A DNA stretch of 64,000 nt, taken from assembly GCA_019671135.1 (NCBI GenBank), contig JAHRHY010000032.1:61474-125473 (forward strand). The letters run 5' to 3'. Below are positions 1 to 10,291 of the stretch, piece after piece (the stretch's first letter is position 1; every line of letters begins with the position of its first letter). Made by a program: the position numbers and the translations under genes. This stretch comes from Linnemannia hyalina. Lineage: Eukaryota > Mortierellomycota > Mortierellomycetes > Mortierellales > Mortierellaceae. The notes under the pieces were generated by a model. It saw only the letters and a list, made by a program, of their open reading frames with translations, ran no database searches and was not told the DNA's origin.

Positions 1-972
1 TGGACTGCCCGCGGGTGACGACTAGTAAATTCGGTGGTTGGGGTTTGGGGGGCATCCGAAAAAATGTCGTCGTCGCTGTCGGAGTTGTCGTCATCCAGAG
101 AGCGGTAAGACCCATTGTTAGGGTTGGTGACACTGCTTGTACCATTCCTGGTTTGGGGTGGTCTAGCTTCCTGAGTAGACTCCTGCAAGGTTGGTGTGAC
201 TGGTGTGGCGGGGTTGACAGGCGCAGTGATTGCGGCAAGTGAGGTGGACTCTATACCTTTCATGGAAGATGAAATCTGCGTATTCTTGCGGCGTTTCTTG
301 CTGTTGCGCTTGCGTTGCTGTCTGAAACCTGCTCCTAGTCCAGCAACAATTTCCTTTGGCAATTCTGGGTGGCTTGGCTTTTCGTCCTTTTCGAACAAAA
401 CATATCCATCCTGAGTATAGACCTTGCGCTTGGGGTGCGCATGGTAGTACATGCCCGATTTCCTTGGGGTTGCCGTATTTGCTGAAAAGCTGGATAATGT
501 CGGTCGGTTTATAGTGCTGGGGGATGCGCCGGAAGTTGACCTTGTATGTTTGGAACTTGGGAGGTGTTGGGGTGATGGGGTTGTAGGTCGTGTCGTTGAC
601 ACTCAGTCCGTGCTGTAGAATAACGGCATAGACCATGGGGTCTGCGGGGAGGACCTCGAAGGTTGTGTGGTTTTGGTATTGCTCAGTGAGGTCGTAGGTG
701 TCCATGAGGATCCTGCTGATCGAAAACTCGGCAGTCACCTTGCGGGGAATGTTGAACATGAGCGTGCCTTTCGAGTTTGTGCGGACATGCAGGTTCATTC
801 CTGGCGGCAAAGACTCATCTTGAAAAATAGTCTCGCATTTTTTGGGATAGTCAGGTAAAGGAGAGTTAGGAGAAGGTGTTGAGGGTGATGATCTGACGAC
901 ATCCGCAAAGGATGTCGCTCTAATGCTGTTTTGGTGGGTCTCGCCCCTCACGTTTGTATCGCCGTGGGACAT
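1..972 (-). pseudogene. ORF1-like RRM-type protein, frameshifted and running off the left edge
   Basis: Reading leftward from the ATG at 972, the frame is open to 163, but the sensible protein changes frame near 450. Before that point it reads as an acidic/Ser-Pro-rich N-terminus and then an RRM-like stretch (key residues VNFRRIP, then DIIQLFSKYGNPKEIG). The following frame continues the RRM-like fold (YTQDGYVLFEKDE) and then a basic, low-complexity C-terminus that is still open at base 1. This arrangement resembles ORF1 proteins of fungal non-LTR retrotransposons, which is inference from layout only; no reverse transcriptase is visible in the window. One single-base frameshift makes it a likely pseudogene. 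It diverges from the permease gene, whose start lies about 730 bp away. Confidence 0.5.
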
Positions 973-1698
973 GGGAAAGAGTTTTTGAATGCCAAGACCT
1001 CCTGTCAGAGTTCCACTCTGATTATGTCACGTGACCATGATCCAGAAACGCCGCCAACTTTCTAGATCATTCTTAACTGACTAATCAGACACTCTCTCGA
1101 ACTATCTAGATGAACCAAGGTGCTAACTTGGTTCCCAAAACGTATAACCTAGTTTAGTCTTCAGTCATTAACTTCAGTCTTTATTAAAAAAACACGTCTA
1201 AAGAAATCGTCCCTCGTTCCCTCGTTTACTCGTTCCTGCGTCCCTCTTGTCAAGTTACCTACCTCCCGTCTTGTTACACCTTCGCACAGACTAACGACCA
1301 ACGATCAGTAACTCAAATTCACGTTACACATGGGGGCAAGGCCTGGGCACGCATCTACAAATGCAGACGCTCACAAAAAACCAAACAGATCCATGTAATC
1401 ACATGTGCACAGACAAGCGCTCAAACAAAACACCAATCAAAGGTCAGCAACACAAGATAGAATAGTGAACCCAGTTTCAAGTATTTGAGTGACTGTACAA
1501 GAAAGGACCCCAGGACCGAGACTTGCGGTCAGGGCAGATTTCCTTTTCTTCGAGCTCTCTCTCTCTCTCTCTCTCTCCACTTCTCTTCCTCTTTACAACC
1601 TTCTCTCTCTTTGTTCAACATCATCCTTCATCTCTCACACCAACAACCTTATCACTCTCACTCATCCAACTCAACCTCAACACCAGCAGCAACGAAAA
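973..1698 (+). promoter_or_regulatory. Intergenic region and 5' leader of the permease
   Basis: No gene is seen here. A TCACGTGA-type E-box core lies near 1026, AT-rich sequence near 1180, and a (CT)n run at about 1555-1580, followed by a C/T-rich leader up to the ATG, as is common in fungal promoters. The whole region is open in the permease frame back to 1489, but the protein encoded there is low-complexity Ser/Leu, so it is read as untranslated leader. Confidence 0.45.
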
Positions 1699-3384
1699 AT
1701 GTCAAAGTACAACGACGACGGGTATGATGATTCCGATACGTACGAGCTCAACCAGATGCAGGACCGCAGCAATGGCAGCCAGAGCGTCCTCCTGATGGAT
1801 GCGTCCCAAGACGGTCTCAAGCGCGACCTTCGGCGCCGCCATATGATCATGATCGCCATCACTGGTACTATCGGTACCGGTCTCTTCCTCACTTCTGGTT
1901 CGACCATTGCTACTGCTGGTCCCGGCGGTGCCCTTCTTGCCTATGCCCTCATCGGTATCTGGCTCATCTTTGTCATGCAGGCCATCGGTGAGATCGCCAC
2001 CCTCCTTCCTCTTCCTGGTGCCTTCAACGTCTGGAGTAGCCGTGTTTTTGACGAGGCCTTCTCCTTCCAGATGACTTGGATGTATTTTCTCAACTGGGCA
2101 TTGACGATTCCCGCACATTTGTCCGCTTCCGCGCTGATTGTGTCGTTCTGGTTGCCCGACGACACGACGTTCCCTTTATGGATTGTGCCTCTGATCATTA
2201 TCATCTTGATGGTCTTTATCAACATTACTGGTGTTAAGACCTATGGTGAGCTTGAGTACTGGTTCTCGATTCTCAAGATTGTCACCATCATCATCTTTAT
2301 CGTCTGCGGTATCCTTGTCGATGCTGGTGCTATTGGTGGCCACACCTACGGATTCGAGAAGTGGAGGATCGAGGGTGCTCCCTTCAAGGGCGGCTTTGTG
2401 GGCTTCACCACCACCCTGATCACGGTCGGTTATGCCTATGGTGGAGCTGAGATAACCGGTCTCACCGCTGCCGAGTCCCGTAACCCGCACAAGCACGTCC
2501 CCAGGGCCATCAACACCGTGTTGATTCGCATCGCCTTCTTCTACATCGCTTCGATCTTCTTGCTCGGATCCATTGTTGCCAACGACGATCCCCTGTTGGT
2601 CAACACCGAGAGTTCCGCTACCCGGGCTCCCTTCACCATCGTTCTTGCCAAGGTCGGTATCAGTGGTGCTGCCAACTACATGAACGTCGTCGTCTTCACC
2701 TCGGTCTTCTCGGCCATCAACTCTGCCTTCTATGTTTCCACTCGCGTGTTGCTATCACTCTCCCGTAACGGCTGGACCCACAACTCGATCGGCTACATCA
2801 ACTCACGCGGTGCACCCGTGGTTGCCATCACCGTTGTCACTGCCTGCTCCTGCCTGTCGTTGATCACCATCTTTGTTGGTTCCGGTGTCGTCTTCCAGTG
2901 GCTCATCTCGTTCATTGGTTCGATTAGCATCCAGGGCTGGCTCTATATCCTGCTCCTCCACTTCCGCTTCCGCTACTGCTGGAAGGCCCAGGGCCGCGCC
3001 ATTAGCGATCTGCCCTATGTCGCCTGGGGCTACCCCTATGGCAACATCCTTGGCGCCTTAATTGGCTGCTGCTGCATCGTTTGCAACTGGTACCTGTCGG
3101 TCATCAACCCTCCTCAGCACCCTGGTGCTGGTGCCTCGGAGGAGCTGATGAATGCGTACCGCAGCAGACGCGACGTGTATATCCAGGGTATTCTGGGTGC
3201 TTGGTTCCCCTGGTTCATGTCTGCGACCCTGTTCTTCTCCTACAAGTACATCTACGGTACCAAGCTCATTAAGGCAGTTGATGCCGATCTCGACACTGGT
3301 CGCTTCATTCCCTCCGAGTCTGACAAGGAGGACTTGAAGCCCCACGGCCCTCGCTGGAAGCGTATCCTCAAGATGTTCGTCTAA
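1699..3384 (+). CDS. Amino-acid permease, APC superfamily, yeast amino-acid transporter type
   Basis: A 561-residue intronless reading frame for a plasma-membrane proton-coupled amino-acid importer. After a hydrophilic, Asp/Ser-rich cytosolic N-terminus of about 55 residues comes the family signature at the first membrane helix (RRRHMIMIAITGTIGTGLF then the SGS turn), followed by roughly twelve hydrophobic helices and a charged tail. The conserved glycine-rich AGPGGALLAY segment and the GEIATLLPLPGAFNVW segment fit the lysine/arginine/general permease group; substrate cannot be told from sequence. I chose the ATG at 1699 because its context (AAAAATGTC) is good and the family N-terminus starts there; the open frame upstream is low complexity. 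Length is normal for the family (550-600) and no damage is visible. The 493-bp element begins 28 bp after the stop codon. Confidence 0.93.
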   Translation: MSKYNDDGYDDSDTYELNQMQDRSNGSQSVLLMDASQDGLKRDLRRRHMIMIAITGTIGTGLFLTSGSTIATAGPGGALLAYALIGIWLIFVMQAIGEIATLLPLPGAFNVWSSRVFDEAFSFQMTWMYFLNWALTIPAHLSASALIVSFWLPDDTTFPLWIVPLIIIILMVFINITGVKTYGELEYWFSILKIVTIIIFIVCGILVDAGAIGGHTYGFEKWRIEGAPFKGGFVGFTTTLITVGYAYGGAEITGLTAAESRNPHKHVPRAINTVLIRIAFFYIASIFLLGSIVANDDPLLVNTESSATRAPFTIVLAKVGISGAANYMNVVVFTSVFSAINSAFYVSTRVLLSLSRNGWTHNSIGYINSRGAPVVAITVVTACSCLSLITIFVGSGVVFQWLISFIGSISIQGWLYILLLHFRFRYCWKAQGRAISDLPYVAWGYPYGNILGALIGCCCIVCNWYLSVINPPQHPGAGASEELMNAYRSRRDVYIQGILGAWFPWFMSATLFFSYKYIYGTKLIKAVDADLDTGRFIPSESDKEDLKPHGPRWKRILKMFV

Positions 3385-3412
3385 AAACAGACTGCTTTAA
3401 TAATCACCTAGC

Positions 3413-3905
3413 GGCCCCTTCATGTGCAGAGGATATAAAAAGGCATATAAAAAATATCCAAAGTCCAAGGAACGGAGTGTTGACTTCCATAACTGGCATA
3501 TCTCTTCATAGTGGGCAACAGAACACAGAATAAAATAGCAATAGACAGCACAAGAATTTTTAAAATGTAATCTCTCCCCTGTATTTCACGACAAAGATAC
3601 AGTTGAGAGTGCAAGTGCTTTAGATGATCACATACAAGAACTACTCAGGCGAATCTTGCAGTGATGGGTACAGTTTAATAGTAGATGAACACATTCAAGA
3701 TATTGGTGAGCGAAAAATAAGAAGACTTTGTTGTTTGGAGAATGTAGTTATGTTTAGTAGGATAATCGCGCAAGGAATGTTACAGTGGTTGTTTTAAATG
3801 GTTGATATCATACATACACTCTCCTCTAATGGACGCGGTGGATATCGTCAAGATCTGCAGAGATGTAACAAACACCATATGATAATTTGGACTTGAAAGG
3901 CCTCC
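3413..3905 (+). mobile_element. 493-bp non-coding insertion element, copy 1
   Basis: The same element occurs at 50877-51370 and, in reverse and split, at 12219-12584 plus 16241-16366. It starts GGCCCCTTCATGT and ends TTGAAAGGCCTCC, so the ends are imperfect inverted repeats. Here it is flanked by CTAGC (3408-3412) and CTACC (3906-3910), an imperfect 5-bp target duplication; the other two copies have perfect 5-bp duplications. A TATA-like GATATAAAAAGG lies near the left end. No protein is encoded. It may be a MITE or an unusual solo LTR; the 5-bp duplication fits an LTR integrase, but the ends are not TG...CA. Confidence 0.8.
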
Positions 3906-4322
3906 CTACCACTGGCTGATAAATTTTTTAACCGAATAGAAGTAAATGGTCTCTTCAAAATGAACACTGAGTGTGTGTAATAGCAACAGAAGGAGGGTAG
4001 CAGACAAGAGCAGAAGGCAGAAACGGATGGTGTTTGTTGTACAGATAGAGAGGGTATTTATGTGTATAATCTCCGTGTGGATAGGGGTAAGGAATGGTGG
4101 GTGAGGAATGGTGGTACAATGGAATAGGGAATAAAGGGTTGAGGTATGTATGTACAATGTTAGTGCATACTATGATCCTGTAACAGTGTGTCTCGAGAAA
4201 CTGTGGCTTTTCCTTCAGGTTGAAGGGTCGGCCTTGATGCACCCAAGCACTTAACAATGCTGGGTTTCTCTACTTGTCCGTTGTTTTCTCACACGTTTCT
4301 TTCTCGATCAAAACAAATGGAC
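3906..4322. other. Intergenic, no gene seen
   Basis: AT-rich host sequence between the 493-bp element and the left end of DIRS-D. The open frames here are short and unlike any known protein. Confidence 0.5.
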
Positions 4323-4470
4323 CATTGTCTACGGTGCCATGTCCATATGTGACTTCTTTTATTCCTTTTTAACCGACGAAAACTAACTAAAAATAATAAA
4401 AGCCCTGGATCCCTCGGTACAAAATGTTCCTTCTCTTCTTTTTTCGTCGCTCACAGGAACACATCCGTAG
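4323..4470 (+). repeat. DIRS-D left inverted terminal repeat
   Basis: Its reverse complement recurs at about 17110-17250; both copies share the AT-rich core around AACCGACGAAAACTAACTAA and the GGATCCCTCGGTACAAAATG segment. Confidence 0.8.
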
Positions 4471-4482
4471 CAGGCGTATCCC

Positions 4483-4721
4483 ATGAGCGACATTCACACC
4501 GACAATGATTTCACCCACCCCTCTCACGATATGGCTTCCGAGGAGGCCACCCACTCTTTATATGACAATTCATCACCTATCCACCCTCCAACAACCATTG
4601 ATCCGCCCAGGATTCAACAACTGGTCGTCACGCACGAACTCCTTCAACTTGTCCCTTCGTTATCAGGAAACGACTTCTTCGCAGCACCTGATGACCCCAA
4701 GCTGGATCACGTTTACACCGC
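4483..4721 (+). pseudogene. DIRS-D gag, N-terminal part, cut by DIRS-A
   Basis: The reading frame starts at the ATG at 4483 and codes for 79 residues of an acidic, His/Thr/Pro-rich Gag N-terminus ending in LDHVYTA. It stops making sense at 4722, where the terminal repeat of DIRS-A begins. The frame resumes at 9093: the last two bases of the broken codon (GC) pair with the A at 9093, and the protein goes on with KLYCAKNPLQQ. Confidence 0.8.
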
Positions 4722-4891
4722 ATTATTCTTCCTTGCCAGGGACTCTAGATGTGTGTGTATCTTTCTTTTATTATTGACCGTGACTTCCGAAAAAATTTGA
4801 AAATGAAAATGAAAATGAAAATGAAAATGAAAATGAAAATGAAAATGAAATAAACAAAGGGGACTCTAGGCTATCTCTTGATCTCTATCTT
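4722..4891 (+). repeat. DIRS-A left inverted terminal repeat with an AAAATG microsatellite
   Basis: Contains an unusual (GAAAAT)n run of about eight units at 4798-4848. The reverse complement is found at 8905-9040, where the run has fewer units, so the array length differs between the two ITRs of one copy. Confidence 0.85.
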
Positions 4892-4943
4892 TCTTTTTCA
4901 CGGCCGGAACACTCTCCCCGAATCTCTGAACGATCCTCCCCCC

Positions 4944-5936
4944 ATGTCCCATGCACCCAATCCTACGGCCCCTGATGTCGACATCGACATTCACACGACC
5001 CTTCGCCTTATGCAGGAGCAAATGCAACAACAGCAGGAGCAGATGCAGCAACAGCAAGCCTTCATGCAACAACAACAAAACCTTTTGCAACAACAGCAAG
5101 CCAGGATTCAGCAACTGGAAACCGAATCTATCGAGCAGGATGGCAAAGTGGTCCACAAGCCTCGAGCGACCACTCTCAAGCTCTATCAAGAACTCATTGA
5201 CGTCTATCCAGCCATTGCGGAACCCAAATTCTTCGATTCCGAACTCCCCAAGAACCACGATGTTTTCGAATGGAACGACTTCCATTATACCGAGGGTATG
5301 GATTACAAGCCTCCCCCGGTTTTGCAGCACTCCGAGGTGTCACTCGCGGACACAGCCAAGCGACACGAGCGAGATTTGGCAACAATCCAAGGATATCTGG
5401 CGCACACGACCCGGTTCTACGACACTTGCGCCCATGAGATTGTCAACTCGGGAAAAGTCGACATGGAACATATACTCAGTTTCCTCAACACGGTACGCAT
5501 CTCCACATCCCACGACGCTTCCAGGATCAGTCGGATGCGAGAAAACCTTTACCTCGACGAACTCGGCATCAAGCATGGCAACGACAAGGAGGAATCTCTT
5601 TTCACTTTGGAATCACTGGCTGCCAAAAAGGCAGCCGCTGATCTGGTTCGAAAGACATACAAGAAATACGAACCTCCCAAGGACAGGACCAAGAAGCCTG
5701 ACAACAAATTTACCAAGGACAAATCTGGAACAGGCGACAAACCCAAGGATCAACAGTCGGGCAAGTCGCAATCCAAGGATAAGTCAGGATACAAATCCGA
5801 CAACGGCAAGTCGGGTTACAAGTCGGGTTACAAGTCGGACGGAGGCAAGTCTGACGGCAAGTCTCGGTACAAGTCTGGTGGCGGTCAAGGCAGGAAGCAA
5901 CCAGACCAGGGAAACGACGGGGAGAAGTCGGATTAG
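4944..5936 (+). CDS. DIRS-A Gag-like protein
   Basis: An intact 330-residue frame. The first third holds a Gln/Met-rich coiled-coil repeat (MQEQMQQQQEQ type), the middle is a globular domain with EWNDFHYTEGMDYKPPP and a basic KKAAADLVRKTYKKYEPP segment, and the C-terminus is a long Lys/Ser/Gly/Asp repeat (KSGYKSDGGKSD units) that probably binds nucleic acid. There is no CCHC zinc knuckle. The start at 4944 is the first ATG that gives a Gag-like protein; the same context is kept in DIRS-B. It is followed by the RT frame 41 bp downstream in another frame, so RT is probably made from a separate start or by reinitiation. Confidence 0.78.
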   Translation: MSHAPNPTAPDVDIDIHTTLRLMQEQMQQQQEQMQQQQAFMQQQQNLLQQQQARIQQLETESIEQDGKVVHKPRATTLKLYQELIDVYPAIAEPKFFDSELPKNHDVFEWNDFHYTEGMDYKPPPVLQHSEVSLADTAKRHERDLATIQGYLAHTTRFYDTCAHEIVNSGKVDMEHILSFLNTVRISTSHDASRISRMRENLYLDELGIKHGNDKEESLFTLESLAAKKAAADLVRKTYKKYEPPKDRTKKPDNKFTKDKSGTGDKPKDQQSGKSQSKDKSGYKSDNGKSGYKSGYKSDGGKSDGKSRYKSGGGQGRKQPDQGNDGEKSD

Positions 5937-5977
5937 TAGGAGGACGACTTCTCCGGTTCCAGGAGGCATGGAGAGAG

Positions 5978-7801
5978 ATGACGGATTCGACCTGGGTCAA
6001 CAACATCATCAAGTCGGGCTACAGCATCATTTTCGACCGACCTCCACCATTGCGCCTACCGCCACTGCACGATCCGTTCAATTCACTAGAGGATCAGATA
6101 GCCATAGACGTAGAAGTCCGTTCTTTATTACAAAAAAGGGCTATCGAAGAATGCAGCGGGAAGGGATTTTACAGTCGTATCTTTACAATTCCCAAGAAAA
6201 CAGGGGATCTACGCCCAGTGTTGAACCTACGTCCACTCAACCAGTGCTTGACAGCACCCAAGTTCAAGATGGAGACCCTCAACAACATTTGCAGGATGCT
6301 CAAACCCGGCGACTGGCTTACGAGTATCGACCTCAGCGACGCATTCCTGCATGTGGCAGTCCATCCGGCATCCCGCAAGTACCTCCGCTTCAGATGGGGA
6401 GCGGCATCATACCAGTTCCGAACTCTGCCTTTCGGACTTTCACTTTCCCCCTTCGTATTCACAAAAATCGTTCGTCCGATTCTCAAGTGGGCGAGGGAGA
6501 AAGGGATCAGGATCTCGGCATATCTCGACGACATCCTCATCGCAGCCAGGACCAAGGAGGAGGCCAAGGAGCACACTCGTCTGGTTCGGGAGCAACTGGA
6601 AAAGCTTGGGTTCCTTATCAAAGTCGCCAAGTCAACACTCGACCCTACCCAAAGTATCGACCATCTTGGGTTCAGGATCAATACCGACAACATGTCCCTG
6701 TCGGTTCCGAGGCCAAAAGTCCGCGACCTGCGCAGGGAAGCGGAGAAGCTGATCAGAGCAGGGACGGTTCAACTTCGGCGGCTGGCGGCGTTTATCGGGA
6801 AGGCGATCGCGATGACAGTGGCGGTCTTTCCGGCTCGACTGAGGACGAGGAATCTGATTCAGGTTCAGAATGCAGCTCTGGCCAAGGAATGCAAGTGGAC
6901 GGACCCAGTTACATTGGACACGGCGGCACTAGAGAATCTCAACTGGTGGCGATCTCATCTGTCGGAATGGAACGGTTAGGGATTCTTGCCTCAGAGGACA
7001 GAGGTCGATGTCTACACCGATGCCTCGGAGGATGCATGGGGAATTGTGATCGAGGACAAGGAAATGTCCAGGACATGGAACGCATCAGAACAACCACACC
7101 ATATCAATTGGAAGGAGCTGCGGGTCATTTGGCACTTGGTCCACCTTCCAGAAATGATCGGGAAGACAATTCATGTTATTTGCGACAACATGACAACAAT
7201 CGCCCAGATCAACAAATTCGGCGGGACGAGATCTCAACCACTACTCGATCTGACAACCAAGGTATGGAACTACTGCATGGCGACGGGCACACGACTCAAG
7301 ACGACATACGTTCCCTCACAGTTCAATCCAGCCGATGCACCCTCCAGGAGGATGGTGACGCAGTTGGAGTGGTCGATCGACACACCATTCTTCCAGCAAC
7401 TCGAGTCGATATGGGGTCACCACCACATCGATTTATTTGCAACAACAACGAACGCCAAAGTTCCTCGATACATCTCATGGAAACGGGAGGAATCCGCTTG
7501 GGGTCAGGACGCATTCAACAGCTGCTGGGCCAACATGAACAGAGTCTACGCGTGTCCGCCGTGGTCGCTGATCAGCAAGGTCCTGCAGAAGATCAAGCAG
7601 GACAAGGTCAAGGCAACGGTCATCACGCCATTCTGGACGAGCGCGCTCTGGTACCCTACGATCACAGCCATGTCAGTCGACAAGCCTCTTCGGATTCCGA
7701 GGAACCAAGTCTTGCCAGCCCCCGGGAACAGCCCACACATCCTCGAAAAGAATCCAATGTGGTCACTCTCAGCATGGAACGTCGACGGCAACAAGCAGTA
7801 G
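5978..7801 (+). pseudogene. DIRS-A reverse transcriptase / RNase H, one in-frame stop
   Basis: One frame of about 607 codons interrupted only by TAG at 6977-6979. The RT domain (first 330 residues) shows SGKGFYSRIFTIPKKTGDLRPVLNLRPLN, the DLSDAFLHV motif, LPFGLSLSPFVFTK and the catalytic AYLDDILIAA near residue 181. The RNase H domain follows (VDVYTDASEDAWG, INWKELRVI, CDNMTTIAQINKFGGTR, FNPADAPSR). The C-terminal part (HHIDLFATTTNAKVPRY and ACPPWSLISKVLQKI) is the conserved extension of DIRS polyproteins that some authors call methyltransferase-like. In DIRS-B the same codon reads CAA, so the stop is a recent lesion of this copy. The end overlaps the upstream part of the recombinase frame. 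Confidence 0.88.
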
Positions 7802-7905
7802 ACAAGGGTGCAGGAACAGGAGTCCTTGCCAAACTATTCGACTCAAGGGCAGCACAAACACGCCGCAAGAGACGAGTTCCCGGACAATAAGCGTTCACCC
7901 AGTGG

Positions 7906-8775
7906 ATGCAGGATCATGGTCGGGACCCTCTCAATCCATCGGCCATGGACCTTATGAACTTTCTCGACTACGGACTAGAAGAGAAAAAGTGGAAGCTCAC
8001 AACAGTTCACACTTACAAGTCGGCCATCCTACAGCTCCTTCCCATCGACAAACAGCTGGAGATCAAGGAAGACGAACTCTTCAAGGATTTTTTGAAGGTG
8101 ATGGGCTCAGGCACCTTCAAGCGACTCCACAACGCCATTGTGGATCTGTCCCCGATCTTGACTGGTCTTCAAGCGCTCGGCGATAACCACAGTATGGACA
8201 TCAAGGACCTCACCGCCAAGACATGCTTCCTCTTGGCTACATGCGGTCTCCTACGCTCGGACGATCTGGCCTGCACGGATGCGTCCCAATGCAGGATCAA
8301 CGGAGACAAGCTGGAACTCATAGTCGTATTCCCCAAGGAACACCGAGGAGGCCAAAGGATCATCAAGACTGTCGTCGTCAAACCACACCCAGTCGAGTAC
8401 TTTTGCCCAGTCAAAGCTTATGTCGAGTATCGGCGACGTACTTCGGACCAGGATCGCTTCGCCAGGACGACACACCCCAAGGCCGAGTCAGTACCTTTCA
8501 CTCCTCTCATCCGAAGAGTGAATAAAGCCAACCTGGGGTTAGGCAGCGAACGGATCTCCAAGTACATCCAGGAGATCATGAAGCTGATGCCACGAGACGA
8601 CACCCAGCCAGCATACAAGGCCCGAGCAGTGGGCACCACAGCCGCGCTGGAGAAAGGAATCCCATTGGACGGCATTGTCACACACGGCAATTGGTCATCC
8701 CCAGCCATTGTGGAAGCGTTCTACAGGATCTCGCGATCCCTTGCGAACAACTTCACCACAGCCATTCTGTCCTAA
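7906..8775 (+). pseudogene. DIRS-A tyrosine recombinase
   Basis: A 289-codon open frame with the C-terminal catalytic domain of a DIRS/crypton-like tyrosine recombinase, which inserts the circular DNA form. The first catalytic Arg is in ATCGLLRSDDLACTD, the Lys/second region in VVFPKEHRGGQRIIK, the second Arg in KARAVGTTAALEKGI, and the nucleophilic Tyr most likely in VEAFYRISR. The same frame is open upstream of an in-frame TAA at 7888-7890 (RRVPGQ-stop-AFTQWMQ). In DIRS-C and DIRS-D the equivalent position is a Gln-rich core-binding segment, so the stop probably truncates the DNA-binding domain. The N-terminal part overlaps the end of RT/RNase H in another frame, as in other DIRS elements. 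Confidence 0.8.
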
Positions 8776-8790
8776 CTCTGGATCCACAGA

Positions 8791-8883
8791 TAGAGTCCCT
8801 GGCAAGGAAGAATAATGGTTAGCGTTGCCGAATGTAATGACGGCTAAAGCCTATTATTCGACAACGCCAGGGACTCTAGATGT
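8791..8883 (+). repeat. DIRS-A internal complementary region (ICR)
   Basis: 8791-8816 is the exact reverse complement of the left end of the element and 8817-8883 that of the right end (9030-9092). The two meet as in a circle junction. The ICR is thought to template completion of both ends during circular cDNA synthesis. Confidence 0.92.
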
Positions 8884-8895
8884 CCCACCCAACCC

Positions 8896-9092
8896 GCCCT
8901 TTCTAGCAAGTAGATAGAGATCAAGAGATAGCCTAGAGTCCCCTTTGTTTATTTCATTTTCATTTTCATTTTCATTTTCAAATTTTTTCGGAAGTCACGG
9001 TCAATAATAAAAGAAAGATACACACACATCTAGAGTCCCTGGCGTTGTCGAATAATAGGCTTTAGCCGTCATTACATTCGGCAACGCTAACC
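8896..9092 (+). repeat. DIRS-A right inverted terminal repeat and right extension
   Basis: Reverse complement of the left ITR through about 9045, then a right-only extension to the end at 9092 whose complement is found only in the ICR. Confidence 0.88.
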
Positions 9093-9815
9093 AAAACTTT
9101 ACTGCGCCAAGAACCCGCTGCAACAATACTCAGCACCAGGTTGGGATCTTCCCTGGCCTGCCAATCAACAAGGCTCCCATTATCACTTTGAACGGGCCCT
9201 CTGCAGGATTCTGGAACGGATTACCGACTCCACTCGGCCTATTGACGAATTCGCAGCGGAGTTTATTACCAGAGGCACTGACGTCACTGTACGAAAGGAT
9301 GTGGCAGAGTTTCTGCACATTGTACGCTCCCAGCAGGCTCTCATTGCCAGAGACATTCAACAGTTACGCCGCGAAAATTTCCTTCGCCCCAAAGGATTGC
9401 AGCCAGCACTAGAGAAGAAAAAGGGCGTTACCATCTCCAAGGACACAATCAATGCTGATATTCAAGCCGCAGAGGAATACGCCAAAGCTCAGCCACCCAA
9501 GAACAACAATACCCAAGGAGGGGCACAAGGAGGAGGCAGAGGCCACAGAGGTGGTCGTGGCCGTGGCGGCGGCGGGCGCTTTTCGGTCAATATCAACAAC
9601 AGCCTCAGTACCAGCAATAGCCACAGTACTATCAGCAACAGCAACAGCCCTATGTTGCGCCGTATCAACAACCAGCGCATTATCAACAACAACCGCCCAT
9701 CGCCTTCCAACCCCAAGGATTCGGCGATTTCAGCGGATTTGGACAGCAACCCCCACAGGGTTTTCGCGGGGGTCACGGCGGACGGGGCCGAGGCCGCGGC
9801 CAGACCTTCCAGTAG
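9093..9815 (+). pseudogene. DIRS-D gag, C-terminal part
   Basis: Continuation of the frame broken at 4721. It codes for a helical domain (HFERALCRILERI, RSQQALIARDIQQLRRENF), then a Gly/Arg-rich RGG-type tract near 9530-9580 and a long Gln/Tyr/Pro-rich and second RGG tract ending in TFQ and TAG at 9813-9815. A one-base shift near 9577 and a TAG within the Gln-rich run show decay. RGG tracts probably bind RNA in place of a zinc knuckle. Confidence 0.75.
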
Positions 9816-10291
9816 GAGGACGCCTTCAGGCCTTTCTCCCGGCCTGGCAGGAGCTTACAGACGATTCTTGGGTTCTCAACGTGGTGGGAGAAGGGTTTCA
9901 AATACCATTTCATACCACACCACCGGTCACCTACCAGCAACAGCGGCAGTCCCCAATGTCGCAGCAGGACGAGACGGCAATCGAGGAGGAGATTCAGGCC
10001 TTACTCGACAAGGGAGCCATCGAGCCCGCAGCAGGCGCTGGCTTTCGCAGCCGCTTGTTTACTATCGTCAAGAAGACAGGAGATCTGAGACCTGTGCTCA
10101 ACCTTCGCCCACTCAATCAGTACGTGGAGCCAGCCTCGTTCAAGATGGAGAGCACCAAGATGGAGAGCACCAAGATGATATGTGCGATGATTCGAAAAAA
10201 GGACTTTTTGACATCCATAGACCTGAAAGATGCTTTTCTTCATGTTCCGATAGCAGCTTCTCACCGTCACTTTTTGCAGTTTGTATGGAAG
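9816..10291 (+). pseudogene. DIRS-D reverse transcriptase, N-terminal part
   Basis: Contains the RT N-terminus (LQAFLPAWQELTDDSWVL, AGFRSRLFTIVKKTGDLRP, LNLRPLNQYVEPASFKM, TSIDLKDAFLHVPI). A short in-frame duplication MESTKMESTK is seen at 10145-10170. The frame is lost at 10292, where a 207-bp solo LTR has inserted between the W-K and N-Q codons before the VYQFKTLPFG motif. Confidence 0.82.

Larger units (their letters stand above)
4722..9092 (+). mobile_element. DIRS-type retrotransposon DIRS-A (4.4 kb), inserted in DIRS-D gag
   Basis: A full-length copy with left ITR, gag, RT/RNase H, tyrosine recombinase, ICR (8791-8883) and right ITR. It begins ATTATTCTTCCTTGCCAGGG and ends CGGCAACGCTAACC. 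The flanking halves of DIRS-D gag join in frame with neither gain nor loss of a base, so there is no target duplication, as expected for integration by a tyrosine recombinase rather than a DDE integrase. Nonsense codons in RT/RNase H (6977-6979) and just upstream of the recombinase (7888-7890) suggest it cannot move on its own, though gag is intact. Confidence 0.92.

Noticed and set aside
1489..1698. Seventy-residue N-terminal extension of the permease
   Set aside because: Low-complexity Ser/Leu from a CT-rich leader; the family N-terminus and a better start context are at 1699.
4951..7890. Single 979-codon protein across DIRS-A
   Set aside because: It is the third frame of gag and RT, low in recognisable domains; only its last part corresponds to the overlapping N-terminal region of the recombinase.
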